Positions 54,748 through 64,000 are shown, counted from the stretch's first letter. The stretch is DNA of 64,000 bases from Streptomyces sedi (GCF_006335015.1 NZ_VDGT01000007.1:1-64000), one strand, 5' to 3'. Notes: generated from the sequence alone by a model not told the origin. Made by a program: numbers and translations.

Positions 54748-56628
54748 TCAGGCGCCACGGCTGAGGTGCTCGCGGGCGAAGCCGCCGATCGCCTTCGTGA
54801 CGGTCGCGGAGATGTCCGCCGGCGCCTTGGTGCGCGCCCACTTCAGGGTGCGGAGCATCCGGGGCGGCGTGGCGTTGAAGAAGTGGTTCCGCGGCTGGTC
54901 GAGACCGAGCGGCGGCGGTATGAAGTCGGCACCGCGCAACGCGCCGAACAGTTCGGCGGCCACGTCACCGGGCTTGGCCTCCCCGGCCTCCACCGCCAGG
55001 CACAACTCCGTCGACGTACGCAGCAGTTGGTTGCATCCCCGGTGGGTGGGGAACGGGGAGCCGAGGAACTCGGCGCTCTCCAGGTCGCGCAGCGCCCGGT
55101 CGCTGCCGGTCCGGCGCAGCGTGTCGTAGGCGCCCTGGAGGTGGAAGGTGCCGAGCACGGTGGAGATGGCCCAGACCCGGAAGACCGCGTTCCACATGTC
55201 GTAGTCGCGGAAGGCGATGAACGAGTTGTTGACCAGGTCGTCGTTGGCGTTGAGCAGCGCCTGCTCCAACTCCTCGACGAAGGAGAACCGCTCGCGCGAG
55301 AAGTCGTCGTCGCGCACCGCGTCCAGCAGCCGCCAGGCGAGGACGTTGATGACCTCCAGGGTGTTGGTCAGGCCGCGCGAGTACAGGGCGTCGATGAAGC
55401 CGGCCGCGTGGGCGGTGACGCAGTAGCGGTCGCCGACGGTGGAGGCGGCGGAGTACTGGAGACGGCCGGTGGAGACCCAGTTCCGCACCGGCCGGGCGTC
55501 GGCGAACTGCGGCGCGATGTCGGGGAACCGGCGCAGGAACGCGTCGAACTCCGCTGCGGGCGGCAGCGTTTTGGGGTACCGCCTGGGGTCCAGGGTCAGG
55601 CCCACGCTGCACAGCGGGTTGGTGCCCTCGGACTCGTTGTCGAAGGGGATCACCCACAGCCAGCCGCCGTCGAAGACGTGGTGCAGCGTGCCCTGGTGCC
55701 AGGGACTGGGGTTGCCGTACGCGGAGCGTGGGGTCATCACGTCGTCGTAGGGCCGCACGCCCACCATGTGGGTGAAGAGGGAACGGGAGTGGTGCTTGAA
55801 GCGCGTGGGCTCCTCGCGCAGCCCGAACTTGGTCGCGACGGGCGAGCGGTGTCCGCTGGCGTCCACCACGTAACGGGCGAGCAGCTCGTCTCCGGCGGCG
55901 GTGCCCAGCCGCACCCCGCTGTCGTCGATGTCGACGTGCTCGACCATGGTGCGCTGCATCAGCGTGGCCCCGTAGAGGACGGCGACGCGGACCATGTAGG
56001 CGTCGATGTCCTGCCGGAAGAAGTGGTTCTCCGTGTGCAGCATCTTGGGGATGACGAACTGGTTGATCTCGTCCGGTCGTTGGGGCATCCCCTCGCGCTG
56101 GTAGACGAAGCCGAAGTTCCGCTTGACGCCGCAGGAACGGGTGACGTTCCGCCGCACCGACTGGAAGCTGGCCAGGTTCTTCAGCTCCGGCACGCCGTAG
56201 CGGTCGCCGACCACCTTGGTCAGGACGGAGGTGTAGGGGATGGTGGACTCGCCGATGGCGAACCTCGGGTGTGTGCCGGCGTCGATCAGCAGCACCCTGG
56301 CGCCGTTGCGGGCCAGCACGGCGGCGAGCACGGAGCCGGCGATGCCCGCGCCGAGGATGGCGACGTCGTAGCGGGGCGCCTTCGGCCCGCCGGCGGGGCG
56401 CGGCCCGGCGGCGGGCGCGGGTGCCTCCGCCCGGTTCCCCCCGCCCTCGGTACCGGCCGCGGAGGCGTCCGCGGACTTCTGGGCCGTCGACGGGCCGTCA
56501 CCGGCCTTCGGCGCCGCTCCCTCCGGTCGCTTCCCCGCCGGAGTGCCCGCCCGCCCCGCGGACCTCGACTTCCCGGACGGTGGCCTGGGGGCCGGTGTGG
56601 TCGGTTCCTGTCGCGGCTGCTCTTTCAC
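54748..56628 (-). CDS. Flavin-dependent halogenase with N-terminal Pro/Ala-rich extension
   Basis: The 626-residue protein starts at GTG 56628, overlapping the PKS stop as GTGA. The first residues (KEQPRQ) match those of the halogenase at 63366, which supports this start. Residues about 10-86 are a Pro/Ala/Lys-rich extension absent from that paralogue. The FAD motif GAGIAG (93-98), GESTIP (126-131), Lys169 in GVKRNFGF and WLWVIP (323-328) are all present, so it should be active. It probably acts on the polyketide or phenol part. Relation to the tryptophan-halogenase superfamily is clear, substrate is not. Confidence 0.88.
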   Translation of the reverse strand: MKEQPRQEPTTPAPRPPSGKSRSAGRAGTPAGKRPEGAAPKAGDGPSTAQKSADASAAGTEGGGNRAEAPAPAAGPRPAGGPKAPRYDVAILGAGIAGSVLAAVLARNGARVLLIDAGTHPRFAIGESTIPYTSVLTKVVGDRYGVPELKNLASFQSVRRNVTRSCGVKRNFGFVYQREGMPQRPDEINQFVIPKMLHTENHFFRQDIDAYMVRVAVLYGATLMQRTMVEHVDIDDSGVRLGTAAGDELLARYVVDASGHRSPVATKFGLREEPTRFKHHSRSLFTHMVGVRPYDDVMTPRSAYGNPSPWHQGTLHHVFDGGWLWVIPFDNESEGTNPLCSVGLTLDPRRYPKTLPPAAEFDAFLRRFPDIAPQFADARPVRNWVSTGRLQYSAASTVGDRYCVTAHAAGFIDALYSRGLTNTLEVINVLAWRLLDAVRDDDFSRERFSFVEELEQALLNANDDLVNNSFIAFRDYDMWNAVFRVWAISTVLGTFHLQGAYDTLRRTGSDRALRDLESAEFLGSPFPTHRGCNQLLRTSTELCLAVEAGEAKPGDVAAELFGALRGADFIPPPLGLDQPRNHFFNATPPRMLRTLKWARTKAPADISATVTKAIGGFAREHLSRGA

Positions 56629-59600
56629 TGGCCGTCTCCCTCTTCCTGCTGGTCTCGGTACTCGTCCACGTCCCCGGACGCACGCACGGGCGCCCCGGCA
56701 TCGACGTGTTGTGCGGTGATCTCGTCGGCCAGCATCCGGGCCCAGTGGATGGCCGGTTCCTCGAAGAAGGGGCGTGCCTGGAGGCTCAGCCGCAGTTCGC
56801 GCCGGAAGCGCCCGATCAGCTGCATCACCCCGAGCGAGTCGAGCCCCATCTCCAGCAGGCTGATCTCGTCGGTGATCTCCTCCTGGGGCACACCGAGTTG
56901 TCCCGCCAGCCGACCGCGCACATACACGTCCGCGGCGGTGGTGCGGTCCTCGGCCGCGAGGGCGAGCAGGGCGTCCAGCTCGGGGGTCGGCTCGGCCGCG
57001 TCCCCGGTCACCGGCGCCTGGTCGCTGATCCCGGCGAGCAGGGGACGGCGGCGCCTGGTCTCCAACAGCGGCTTGAGCGTGGGCCAGTCGACGCCGGAGA
57101 CCACGGCCTGGACGACCTCGGGCGAGGCCAGCAGCTCCCCCAGGTGCCGCAGCCCGGTTTCGGCCGGCAGGGCCCGCAGCCCGTTGGCCTCCAGCCGGCC
57201 GAGGAGTTCGTCACCGCCGAGGCCGCTGGTCACGCGCCAGGGGCCCCAGTTGACGCTGAGTCCGGCCCGGCCGCGTGCCCGCCGGTGGGCGGCGAGGGCG
57301 TCGAGGAACTGGTTCGCCGCGGCGTAGGCGCCCAGATGGGCAGAGCCCCAGACCGAGGCGATGGACGACATGCCCAGGAAGAAGTCCAGCGGGGTGTCGC
57401 CGAGCAGCGAGTGCAGCAGCCAGGCGCCGGTGACCTTCGGGCGGAGCACCTCGTGGAGGGTCTCGGGCGACAGCTCCGAGAGGAGTTCGGCCCCGGCGAG
57501 GCCGGCGGCGTGCACCACGCCCCGCAGCGGCACCTCGCCCGAGGTGACGCGCGCCACCAGTGAGGCCATCGCCTCGGAGTCGCTCACGTCGGCAGCGGCC
57601 ACCGTCACCGTGACGCCGCGGTCCCGCAGCGCCCACACCGCGAGCAGCCGGTCACGGACGGCCGCCGGCAACGTCCGGACGTCACCGTCGGAGGGCTCGG
57701 GGAGCCCTCCCCTGCCGGTGAGCACGAGGTGGCGCGCGCCGTGGTCGACGAGCCAGCCGGCGATGGTCAGCCCCAGGCCGCCGAGCCCGCCGGTGATCAG
57801 ATAGCTCGCGTCGGGCCGGACCGGCGGCGCCGGATCCGTCTCGCCCGCCCGCGTGTCGGGGACCAGACGCGGCACCCTGCGCACCGTGCCGCGCAGCGCG
57901 ACCACGTCGTCCTCGCCCTCCGGGTCGGCGACGCGGGCGAGTTCGGCGGCGAGGGCGTCCAGTTCCGGCTCCGCGTCGCCGGCCGCCCCGCCGAGGTCGA
58001 CGGCGCCGCCCCACACCTCGGCGTGCTCCAGGGCCATCACCTTGCCGAGTCCCAGCAGCGGGGCCCCGACGACCCCGTCGACGGGGTCGTCGGGGCCGGT
58101 GGCCTGGGCCTGGCGGGTGACCAGCCAGAGCCGGGCCCCTCCGGCCGACCGTGCCAGCTCCCGCAGCAGGTGGGTGACGGTCTCCGCTCCGCGCACCGGC
58201 TCGGCGGCGATGTCGGCCGCGGTGGCGCCGGAGGCGTCCGGGGCGTCCAGGCTCCACAGGTGGACCACCCGGTCGAGCGGTCCGACGCGGGCCAACAGGG
58301 TGCTCAGCGCGACCGGGTCGGCCGGCGCCACGCGGTGCACGAGGCCCGCCTCGTCAGCGCCGTCGGGACCGGCCGGAGCGTCCGCGGAGTCCCCCGCGGC
58401 ATAGGCGAGATGGCACTCCTCGCCGTGAGCCGCCAGCCGCCGCGCGAGCCGCTCGGCGGTGCCGCCCGCGTCGGCCAGCAGCAGGGTGCGGCCGGGAGCG
58501 AGGGTCGGCTGGGGGGCGGGGGGAGTCTCGTTCCACTCCACCAGGTAGCGGGTCGCGTCGGAGGGGCGCGGCTCGGCCGCCTGCTCGGTCGGGGCGGCCG
58601 GCCCCGCACCGGCGACCGCGGGGAAGCCGAACTCGGCGCGCTGGAACGGGTAGGTGGGCAGCCCCGCGTGGGGGACGCCACGCGTCGGGGCCAGCCGGTC
58701 CCAGCGCACCGGGGCGCCCCGGGTGTAGAGGTCGCCGAGGCCCCCGCGGATCTCGACGGCCTCGGGGCGGCTCCGACGCAGCGAGGGGACCCACAGCAGG
58801 TCGGAGTCCGGCAGCGCCCGGCTGCCGAGCCCCAGCAGGCCGCGCCCGGGGCCGACCTCGACGAAGGCGGTGATCCCTGCCGCGCCCAGCGCGCGCACGC
58901 CCTGGTGGAAGCGCACGGTGCCCCTGGCGTGCCGGGACCAGTAGTCGGGTTGGGCCAGCAGCGTGTCCTCGGCGATCTCCCCCGTGAGGTTGGAGACCAG
59001 CGGAACGCGCGGTGCCGCATGGGTGAACCGCGCCGCGATTCTGTCGAGTTCGGGAAGCACCGGGTCCAACAGCGGCGAGTGGAAGGCGTGCGAGACGTCC
59101 AGCCGCCTGGCCGTGAGCCCTCGGGCGGCCAACTCCTCGACGATCTCGTCGAGTCGCGCTGCCGCGCCGGAGAGCACGGTGGCCTCGTCGCCGTTGACGG
59201 CGGCGACGGCCACCCGGTCGGCACGGCCACCGATCGCCTCGCGCGCCTCCTCCTCGGACAGCGGCACCGAGACCATGGCGCCGGCCTCGGAGACGGTCTC
59301 CATCAACCGGCCCCGGGCGACGACCAGTTCCAGCGCGTCCTCGAACGAGAGCACGCCGGCCACGCAGGCCGCGGTGTACTCGCCGACGCTGTGTCCCAGC
59401 ACCGCGCCGGGGGTGATGCCCCAGGAGCGCCACAGCTCGGCGAGGGCGTACTCGACCGCGAAGAGCGCGGGCTGGGTCCAGGCGGTGCGGCCGAGCGCGT
59501 CGCCGACACCGCCGGCGGGGTGCAGTACGTCGACCAACGGCCGGTCCAGGTGCGGGGCGAGGCGCTCCGCGCACCGGTCGAGCGCCTCGCGGAAGACGGG

Positions 59601-61391
59601 CTCGGTGCGGTACAGCTCCGCGCCCATCCCCGCGTACTGGCTGCCCTGGCCGCTGAAGAGAAAGGCGACGCGCACCCGGTGGCGCGGGGCGGCCCTGCGG
59701 ATCACGGCCTCCGGCGAGCCGTCGGCCAGGGCACGGAGCCCGGCGGCGGCCCGCGCGGTGTCCGTCGCGGCCACGGCGGCGCGCACCCGGTGGTGGCCGC
59801 GTCGGCTGCCGGCCTCGGCGGCGACGGCGGCCAACGGCAGCTGGGGCCGGGCGTCCAGGTGGTCCGCCCAGCGTCCGGCGAGGGCGCGCAGCGCGGCCTC
59901 GGAACGGGCCGAGACGGGCACCAACGCGGCTTCCGGCCGCGCCTGCCGCTCCGCGCCCCGCGCCGCGTCCGGGCCCGGGTCCGCAGGGGCGGGCGCCTCG
60001 GTGACGATGAGATGGACGTTGGTGCCGCTGGCCCCGAAGGAGCTGACGCCGGCGACGCGCGGTCCCTCGCCGGCCGGCCAGGGCGTGGGCTCGGTGGGAA
60101 CGCGCAACCGGAGCGTGTCCCAGTCGACGTTGGGGTTGGGCGTGTCGAAGTGGAGGCTGGGCGGGATCTCGCCGTGCCGCAGCACGAGGATGGCCTTGCA
60201 GAGCGCGGCCACGCCGGCGGCGGCCTCCAGATGGCCGAAGTTGGTCTTCACCGAGCCGACCGGCAGGGACTGGTCCTCGTCCCTGGCCGCGCCCAGCACC
60301 GCGTCGGCGGCCCGCAGCTCGATGGGGTCGCCCAACGGCGTGCCGGTGCCGTGGGCCTCCAGGTAGCCGACCCGCGCCGGGGCGACCCCGGCGTCCCGCA
60401 GCGCGGCCCCGATCACCTGCTGCTGGGCGTCCCCGCTGGGCACGGAGATGCCGCTCGCCTGGCCGTCGTGGCCCGCGGCCGAGCCCTGGATCACGGCCAT
60501 GATCCGGTCCCCGTCGGCGAGCGCGTCGGAGAGCAGCTTCAGGACGACCATGCCGCAGCCCTCGCCCCGGCCGTAGCCGTCGGCCGAGGCGTCGAACGCC
60601 TTGCAACGACCCCCGGGCGACAGCGCGGCGGCCTTGCTGACCAGTACGAAGCCGTAGGGCGAGAGCAGCACGTTGACTCCGCCCGCCAGGGCGAGGTCGA
60701 CCTCGCCCTGGCGGAGCGCCTGGCACGCCTGGTGGACGGCGAGCAGCGAGGAGGAGCAGGCGGTGTCGAGCACCTGGGCCGGGCCGCGCAGCCCGAGGGT
60801 GTGCGCGATGCGGCCCGCGATGAAGCTGGACTCCCCCAGGATCTGGTAGGCGTCCACGCTGTCAGGTGTGCCGAACTGCTGCCGCAGCCGCACGTAGTCG
60901 TTGGTGCTGGCGCCCACATAGACGCCGGTCCTGGTGCCGGCCAGGCTCGTGTGCGGGATGCCGGCGCGCTCCAGCGCTTCCCAGGCGACCTCCAGGGCCA
61001 TCCGCTGCTGCGGGTCCATGCCGGCGGCCTCGGCGGCCGAGATACCGAAGAACTGCGCGTCGAACGCGGCCGGCTGGTCGAGGAACCCGCCGTCGAGCAC
61101 GTAGGCCTTCGCCGGCGCGTCGGGATCGGGGTCGAAATAGCCGGAGGTGTCCCAACGGCCCGGCGGGAAGGGCCCGATGGTGTCGACGCCCTCACGCAGC
61201 ACCCGCCACATCTTCTCCGGGTCGTCCGCCCCGCCGGGAAACCGGCACCCCATTCCGATGACGGCGACCGGCTGCCGCGTTTCCCTTTCCCGTTCCTCCA
61301 ACACCGCACGGAGTGTGGATATGGTGTCCAGAGCCTTTATCAGCTCGGCACGGTAATCCGGTGTATCGGCGGCTGCTACTGGTGCCGTCAT
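56625..61391 (-). CDS. Type I PKS, single module KS-AT-KR-ACP
   Basis: The 1588-residue protein starts at ATG 61391 behind GGGAGGA. An N-terminal docking coiled coil (YRAELIKALDTISTLRAVLE) precedes KS (Cys212 in DTACSSS, EAHGTGT, KTNFGH). AT has Ser668 in GHSVGEYTA and SHAFHSP, so malonyl-CoA is expected. KR has an intact nucleotide site (ITGGLGGLGLTIAG) and SSIASVWGSAHLGAYAAAN with the catalytic Ser and Tyr. The ACP has Ser1519 in GLDSLGVM. There is no DH and no thioesterase. The one working ketoreduction in the assembly line would happen here, as in PKS pathways to pyrrolyl phenols where the reduced carbon loses water on aromatisation. Confidence 0.92.
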   Translation of the reverse strand: MTAPVAAADTPDYRAELIKALDTISTLRAVLEERERETRQPVAVIGMGCRFPGGADDPEKMWRVLREGVDTIGPFPPGRWDTSGYFDPDPDAPAKAYVLDGGFLDQPAAFDAQFFGISAAEAAGMDPQQRMALEVAWEALERAGIPHTSLAGTRTGVYVGASTNDYVRLRQQFGTPDSVDAYQILGESSFIAGRIAHTLGLRGPAQVLDTACSSSLLAVHQACQALRQGEVDLALAGGVNVLLSPYGFVLVSKAAALSPGGRCKAFDASADGYGRGEGCGMVVLKLLSDALADGDRIMAVIQGSAAGHDGQASGISVPSGDAQQQVIGAALRDAGVAPARVGYLEAHGTGTPLGDPIELRAADAVLGAARDEDQSLPVGSVKTNFGHLEAAAGVAALCKAILVLRHGEIPPSLHFDTPNPNVDWDTLRLRVPTEPTPWPAGEGPRVAGVSSFGASGTNVHLIVTEAPAPADPGPDAARGAERQARPEAALVPVSARSEAALRALAGRWADHLDARPQLPLAAVAAEAGSRRGHHRVRAAVAATDTARAAAGLRALADGSPEAVIRRAAPRHRVRVAFLFSGQGSQYAGMGAELYRTEPVFREALDRCAERLAPHLDRPLVDVLHPAGGVGDALGRTAWTQPALFAVEYALAELWRSWGITPGAVLGHSVGEYTAACVAGVLSFEDALELVVARGRLMETVSEAGAMVSVPLSEEEAREAIGGRADRVAVAAVNGDEATVLSGAAARLDEIVEELAARGLTARRLDVSHAFHSPLLDPVLPELDRIAARFTHAAPRVPLVSNLTGEIAEDTLLAQPDYWSRHARGTVRFHQGVRALGAAGITAFVEVGPGRGLLGLGSRALPDSDLLWVPSLRRSRPEAVEIRGGLGDLYTRGAPVRWDRLAPTRGVPHAGLPTYPFQRAEFGFPAVAGAGPAAPTEQAAEPRPSDATRYLVEWNETPPAPQPTLAPGRTLLLADAGGTAERLARRLAAHGEECHLAYAAGDSADAPAGPDGADEAGLVHRVAPADPVALSTLLARVGPLDRVVHLWSLDAPDASGATAADIAAEPVRGAETVTHLLRELARSAGGARLWLVTRQAQATGPDDPVDGVVGAPLLGLGKVMALEHAEVWGGAVDLGGAAGDAEPELDALAAELARVADPEGEDDVVALRGTVRRVPRLVPDTRAGETDPAPPVRPDASYLITGGLGGLGLTIAGWLVDHGARHLVLTGRGGLPEPSDGDVRTLPAAVRDRLLAVWALRDRGVTVTVAAADVSDSEAMASLVARVTSGEVPLRGVVHAAGLAGAELLSELSPETLHEVLRPKVTGAWLLHSLLGDTPLDFFLGMSSIASVWGSAHLGAYAAANQFLDALAAHRRARGRAGLSVNWGPWRVTSGLGGDELLGRLEANGLRALPAETGLRHLGELLASPEVVQAVVSGVDWPTLKPLLETRRRRPLLAGISDQAPVTGDAAEPTPELDALLALAAEDRTTAADVYVRGRLAGQLGVPQEEITDEISLLEMGLDSLGVMQLIGRFRRELRLSLQARPFFEEPAIHWARMLADEITAQHVDAGAPVRASGDVDEYRDQQEEGDGQ

Positions 61392-61661
61392 TCGGCGTCC
61401 TCCCGCTGACAAAGGCATAACAGGGTTTCCCTGGGCGTCGCCTGGACACACGGTACTGAAGAAGCCGGGTACATGCCTCAGCCGAAGTCATGAACCAACA
61501 GGTCACCCAAGGTGGCGAACGGCGGTCGGTCGCGCTTCCCTTTTTGTGATGACAGTAGCCAGAAGGGAGGAGAAACGGATTCAACAGTTCGGTGGAAGAC
61601 CCCTTGCCCGAGTGGCCGTTAATGTCCCCGGGAAACCGCTCCCGTCTCAAGGAGGTATCGG
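61392..61661. promoter_or_regulatory. Divergent promoter region between the PKS operon and halogenase genes
   Basis: These 270 bp separate starts at 61391 (minus) and 61662 (plus) and must carry both promoters. Sequence is lower in GC around 61,540-61,640. I see no confident -35/-10 pair and no copy of the palindrome found at 32677. Confidence 0.5.
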
Positions 61662-63347
61662 GTGGCAGGCTCCGTTGACCCCAGCCCACCGGGTGGGCGG
61701 GCCGAGCCGCGGCGCTCGGACGAGCGCTGCGACGTGGCCGTGCTGGGAACCGGCCTGCCGGCCTGCGTGCTGGCCGCGATCCTCGCCGCGCGCGGCGCCG
61801 ACGTGGTGCTGGTCGGCACGGACGACGAGCCGGAGCCCTCGGCGCGCGGCGCGGTCACCGTTCCCTATCTGTCGCTGCTGCTGCGTCAACTCGCCGTGCG
61901 CTACCGGGTACCGGGACTGACCGGAGTGGCCGGCTTCGCCGCGCTGCGAGAGCACGCGGGTCCCTCGGCCGGGGTCGCCCGCAGCCTGGGCTTCGTCTAC
62001 CACCGCGCGGGGCGGGGGCCGTCGCCCCGGGAGGTGGACCAGCTGGCCACGCCCAACGCGGCGCCGGCCGAGGCCATCCTCCACCGGCCGGAGACGGACG
62101 CCTATCTGCTGCGCCTGGCCCTGGCCTCCGGCGCCGGACTGCGCCGACACCCGTCCGTGGCCGAAGTGGCCACGGGGCCCGGGGGCGTGGAACTGACCAC
62201 CTCGGACGGTGCCACGCTGCGCTGCCGCTACGTGGTCGACGCGGTGGGCCGCGACTCGCCACTGGCCCGCGCGTTCGGGCTGCGCGAGGGCGCGCCGGCG
62301 CCCCGACACGCCTCGCGCGCGATCCACGGCCAGCTGGTGGGCGTGCGGCCGTTCGACGAGGTCGTGCCGGGCGCGGAGTTCAAGCCGCCGGTGCCCTGGC
62401 ACGCCGGTCCGCTGCACCATGTGTGCGCGGAGGGCGTGCTGACGGTGACGCCGTTCGGCAACCACCGCAAGGCGAGAAACCCGCTGACCGGTGTCGAACT
62501 CACCCTGGACGCCGGGGCGCCGCCGTCCGGCGCCGGCCCGGAGGAGGAGTTCCGGGCCGTCGTCGAGCGCTACCCGGGGATCGCCGCGCACCTGCGCGGC
62601 GCCCGCCGAGCCGGCCCCCTGACGGCCACGCCCGGTCCGCAGGGCTACCGGTCGGCCCGGATGCTGGGCGACCGCTGGTGTCTGCTCGGCGACTCGGCGG
62701 GGCACGTCGACCCGTTCCTGGCCCAGCCGTTGGTGGTCGCCCTGGAGGTGGTCGGGGCGCTGGCCTGGCGGCTGCTCGCCGCGCTGCGCGACGACGACTT
62801 CTCACCCGGCAGGTTCGCCGCCGTGGGCGAGGTCGGGCAGGCGCTGCTGGACAGCAACGAGGCGCTCGTCGCCCAGGTGGCCGCCGCCCGGGGCGAGTAC
62901 CTGCTGTGGAAGGCGGTGTTGCGGGTCTGGGAGACGGGACTGCTCTACGGCACCTTCCAGATGCTGACCGCGCTGGGCGAGCTGCGCCGCACCGGTTCGG
63001 ACGAGGCGCTGCGGAACAGGGAGGAACGCTCCTTCGCCGGCTACCCGTTCCCCGGCCACCGGGGCTACCGGCTGCTCCAGGACCGGACCTCCGCCGTGCT
63101 CGACGCGGTGGCGGCCGGCACCGCGGACGGCGCCCGAGCGGGCCTGGGCCTGCTCGACGACCTGGCGGCGACGGGCATCGCACCCCCGCCCTTCGGACTC
63201 ACCGATCCCGCCGAACGCTTCTACTACCCGCGCCCGCCGGTCATCGCGAAGGTCGTGCGATGGACCTACCGGGGTGCGCCGCCCGGCGTCGGGCCGCTGG
63301 TACGCGCCGGACTGCGCAATCTCGTGCTTCAGCGCCTCACCCGATAA
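61662..63347 (+). CDS. Second halogenase-fold flavoprotein lacking catalytic motifs (pseudo-halogenase)
   Basis: The 561-residue protein starts at GTG 61662 with a perfect AAGGAGGT site (61649-61656). It is a full-length paralogue of the halogenases at 54748 and 63366. It is more degenerate than the one at 53076. The FAD motif reads GTGLPA (29-34), with Ala for the last Gly. The GES segment is RGAVTVP, the Lys position is Ala106 (GVARSLGF), and WxWxIP reads VLTVTP (259-264). The open frame and strong ribosome site argue that it is still expressed and under selection. It lies 18 bp before an intact halogenase gene. Confidence 0.85.
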   Translation: MAGSVDPSPPGGRAEPRRSDERCDVAVLGTGLPACVLAAILAARGADVVLVGTDDEPEPSARGAVTVPYLSLLLRQLAVRYRVPGLTGVAGFAALREHAGPSAGVARSLGFVYHRAGRGPSPREVDQLATPNAAPAEAILHRPETDAYLLRLALASGAGLRRHPSVAEVATGPGGVELTTSDGATLRCRYVVDAVGRDSPLARAFGLREGAPAPRHASRAIHGQLVGVRPFDEVVPGAEFKPPVPWHAGPLHHVCAEGVLTVTPFGNHRKARNPLTGVELTLDAGAPPSGAGPEEEFRAVVERYPGIAAHLRGARRAGPLTATPGPQGYRSARMLGDRWCLLGDSAGHVDPFLAQPLVVALEVVGALAWRLLAALRDDDFSPGRFAAVGEVGQALLDSNEALVAQVAAARGEYLLWKAVLRVWETGLLYGTFQMLTALGELRRTGSDEALRNREERSFAGYPFPGHRGYRLLQDRTSAVLDAVAAGTADGARAGLGLLDDLAATGIAPPPFGLTDPAERFYYPRPPVIAKVVRWTYRGAPPGVGPLVRAGLRNLVLQRLTR

Positions 63348-63365
63348 CCCACGAGAGGAATCCCC

Positions 63366-64000
63366 ATGAAGGACCAACCGGCGCAGACGAAAGCCCCGGC
63401 CCTGGTGAAGGGACCGGAATACGACGTGATCATCCTGGGGGCGGGGCTGGCCGGCTCCATCCTCGGGGCGATCATGGCCAGGCACGGGGCGCGCACCCTG
63501 ATCGTCGACGCGGGCAGCCACCCCCGCTTCGCCGTCGGCGAGTCGATGATCCCCTACACCCTGCTCGCGCTGCGCAGCATCGCGGAGCGGTACGACGTGC
63601 CGGAGATCGCGACGCTCTCGTCATACGACAGCTGCAACAAGGAGATCAGCACGTCCTTCGGCTGGAAGAAGCACTTCGGCTTCATGCGGCACCAGGAGGA
63701 CACCGAGCCCGACCCGAGGGAGAGCAACCAGTTCTCCACGCCCGGCATCTTCAACAAGACCGGCCACCTCTACCGCCAGGACACCGACACCTACCTCTTC
63801 AACGCCGCGGTGCGCTACGGCTGCGACCAGCGGTTGGGTATGCGGGTCAAGGAGGTGGAGATCGAGGACAAGGGCATCGCGGTCATCTCCACCAACGACG
63901 AGGTCTTCCGGGGCCGGTTCCTGGTGGACGCCAGCGGCTTCAGGTCGCCGCTCGCCGAGAAGCTGGAGCTGCGGGAGAAGCCGAGCCGGTTCAAGCACCA
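63366..64000 (+). CDS. Flavin-dependent halogenase, cut by the right edge
   Basis: The first 211 residues are in the window, from ATG 63366 with GAGAGGA upstream. FAD motif GAGLAG (25-30), GESMIP (58-63) and Lys101 in GWKKHFGF are present, so this part is intact; the WxWxIP region is beyond the edge. It starts MKDQPAQTKAP, like the paralogue at 54748 (KEQPRQEPT), but has no long extension. It is co-transcribed with the pseudo-halogenase at 61662. Confidence 0.88.
   Translation, partial: MKDQPAQTKAPALVKGPEYDVIILGAGLAGSILGAIMARHGARTLIVDAGSHPRFAVGESMIPYTLLALRSIAERYDVPEIATLSSYDSCNKEISTSFGWKKHFGFMRHQEDTEPDPRESNQFSTPGIFNKTGHLYRQDTDTYLFNAAVRYGCDQRLGMRVKEVEIEDKGIAVISTNDEVFRGRFLVDASGFRSPLAEKLELREKPSRFKH

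Noticed and set aside
57729..61409. Open frame of 1226 codons on the plus strand opposite the PKS
   Set aside because: It is an antisense shadow caused by high GC at third positions; the minus strand encodes clear KS, AT, KR and ACP domains.

Overview
The window is high-GC actinomycete chromosome, most likely Streptomyces or a close relative. Evidence for this is the strong third-position GC bias, frequent GTG starts with ATGA/GTGA stop-start overlaps, a rare TTA codon in a regulator, an LAxTG sorting signal, and the families present. No rRNA, tRNA or CRISPR array was seen.

Bases 1-12,150 are accessory and housekeeping-like. There is a truncated gene at the left edge, then a minus-strand RHS polymorphic-toxin gene followed by two overlapping small genes that are candidate immunity genes. 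Next come a decayed transposase and three regulator/oxidoreductase pairs: AraC with an MDR dehydrogenase, TetR with an F420-type LLM oxidoreductase, and TetR with an MDR reductase. The two TetR pairs each have two copies of a palindromic operator between the divergent genes.

Bases 12,177-20,614 are a RiPP gene cluster. A 50-residue precursor with four cysteines in its C-terminal half heads a minus-strand operon. The operon encodes an E1-like protein, a fusion of an RRE, an E1-like domain and a SagB-type dehydrogenase, a second nitroreductase, an ABC exporter, an MNIO (DUF692) iron oxidase and its partner protein. A divergent gene encodes a YcaO cyclodehydratase. Azoline/azole machinery together with an MNIO enzyme is unusual and is the strongest candidate for an undescribed system here.

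Bases 21,063-28,690 are a spacer. It holds a small unknown protein, a secreted GH92 mannosidase-metallophosphatase fusion whose wall anchor has been put out of frame by one G in a homopolymer, a PhyH dioxygenase with a small partner and an AraC regulator, and a glycosidase remnant.

Bases 29,164-64,000 (running off the right edge) are a chlorinated pyrrole-polyketide cluster. An atypical LuxR-type regulator with a TTA codon leads it. A prolyl-AMP ligase, an acyl-CoA-dehydrogenase-type prolyl-PCP oxidase and a PCP should make pyrrolyl-S-PCP, which a PltA-like halogenase would chlorinate. A two-module PKS with no working reductive domains and a one-module KS-AT-KR-ACP PKS would extend it with three units. 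FAAL, KAS III and acyl-CoA carboxylase beta and epsilon genes may supply an alkylmalonyl extender. A flavin reductase, PPTase, P450, SCP2-like protein and proton antiporter complete the set. Four further halogenase-fold proteins form two pairs, each with one member that keeps the catalytic motifs and one that has lost them.
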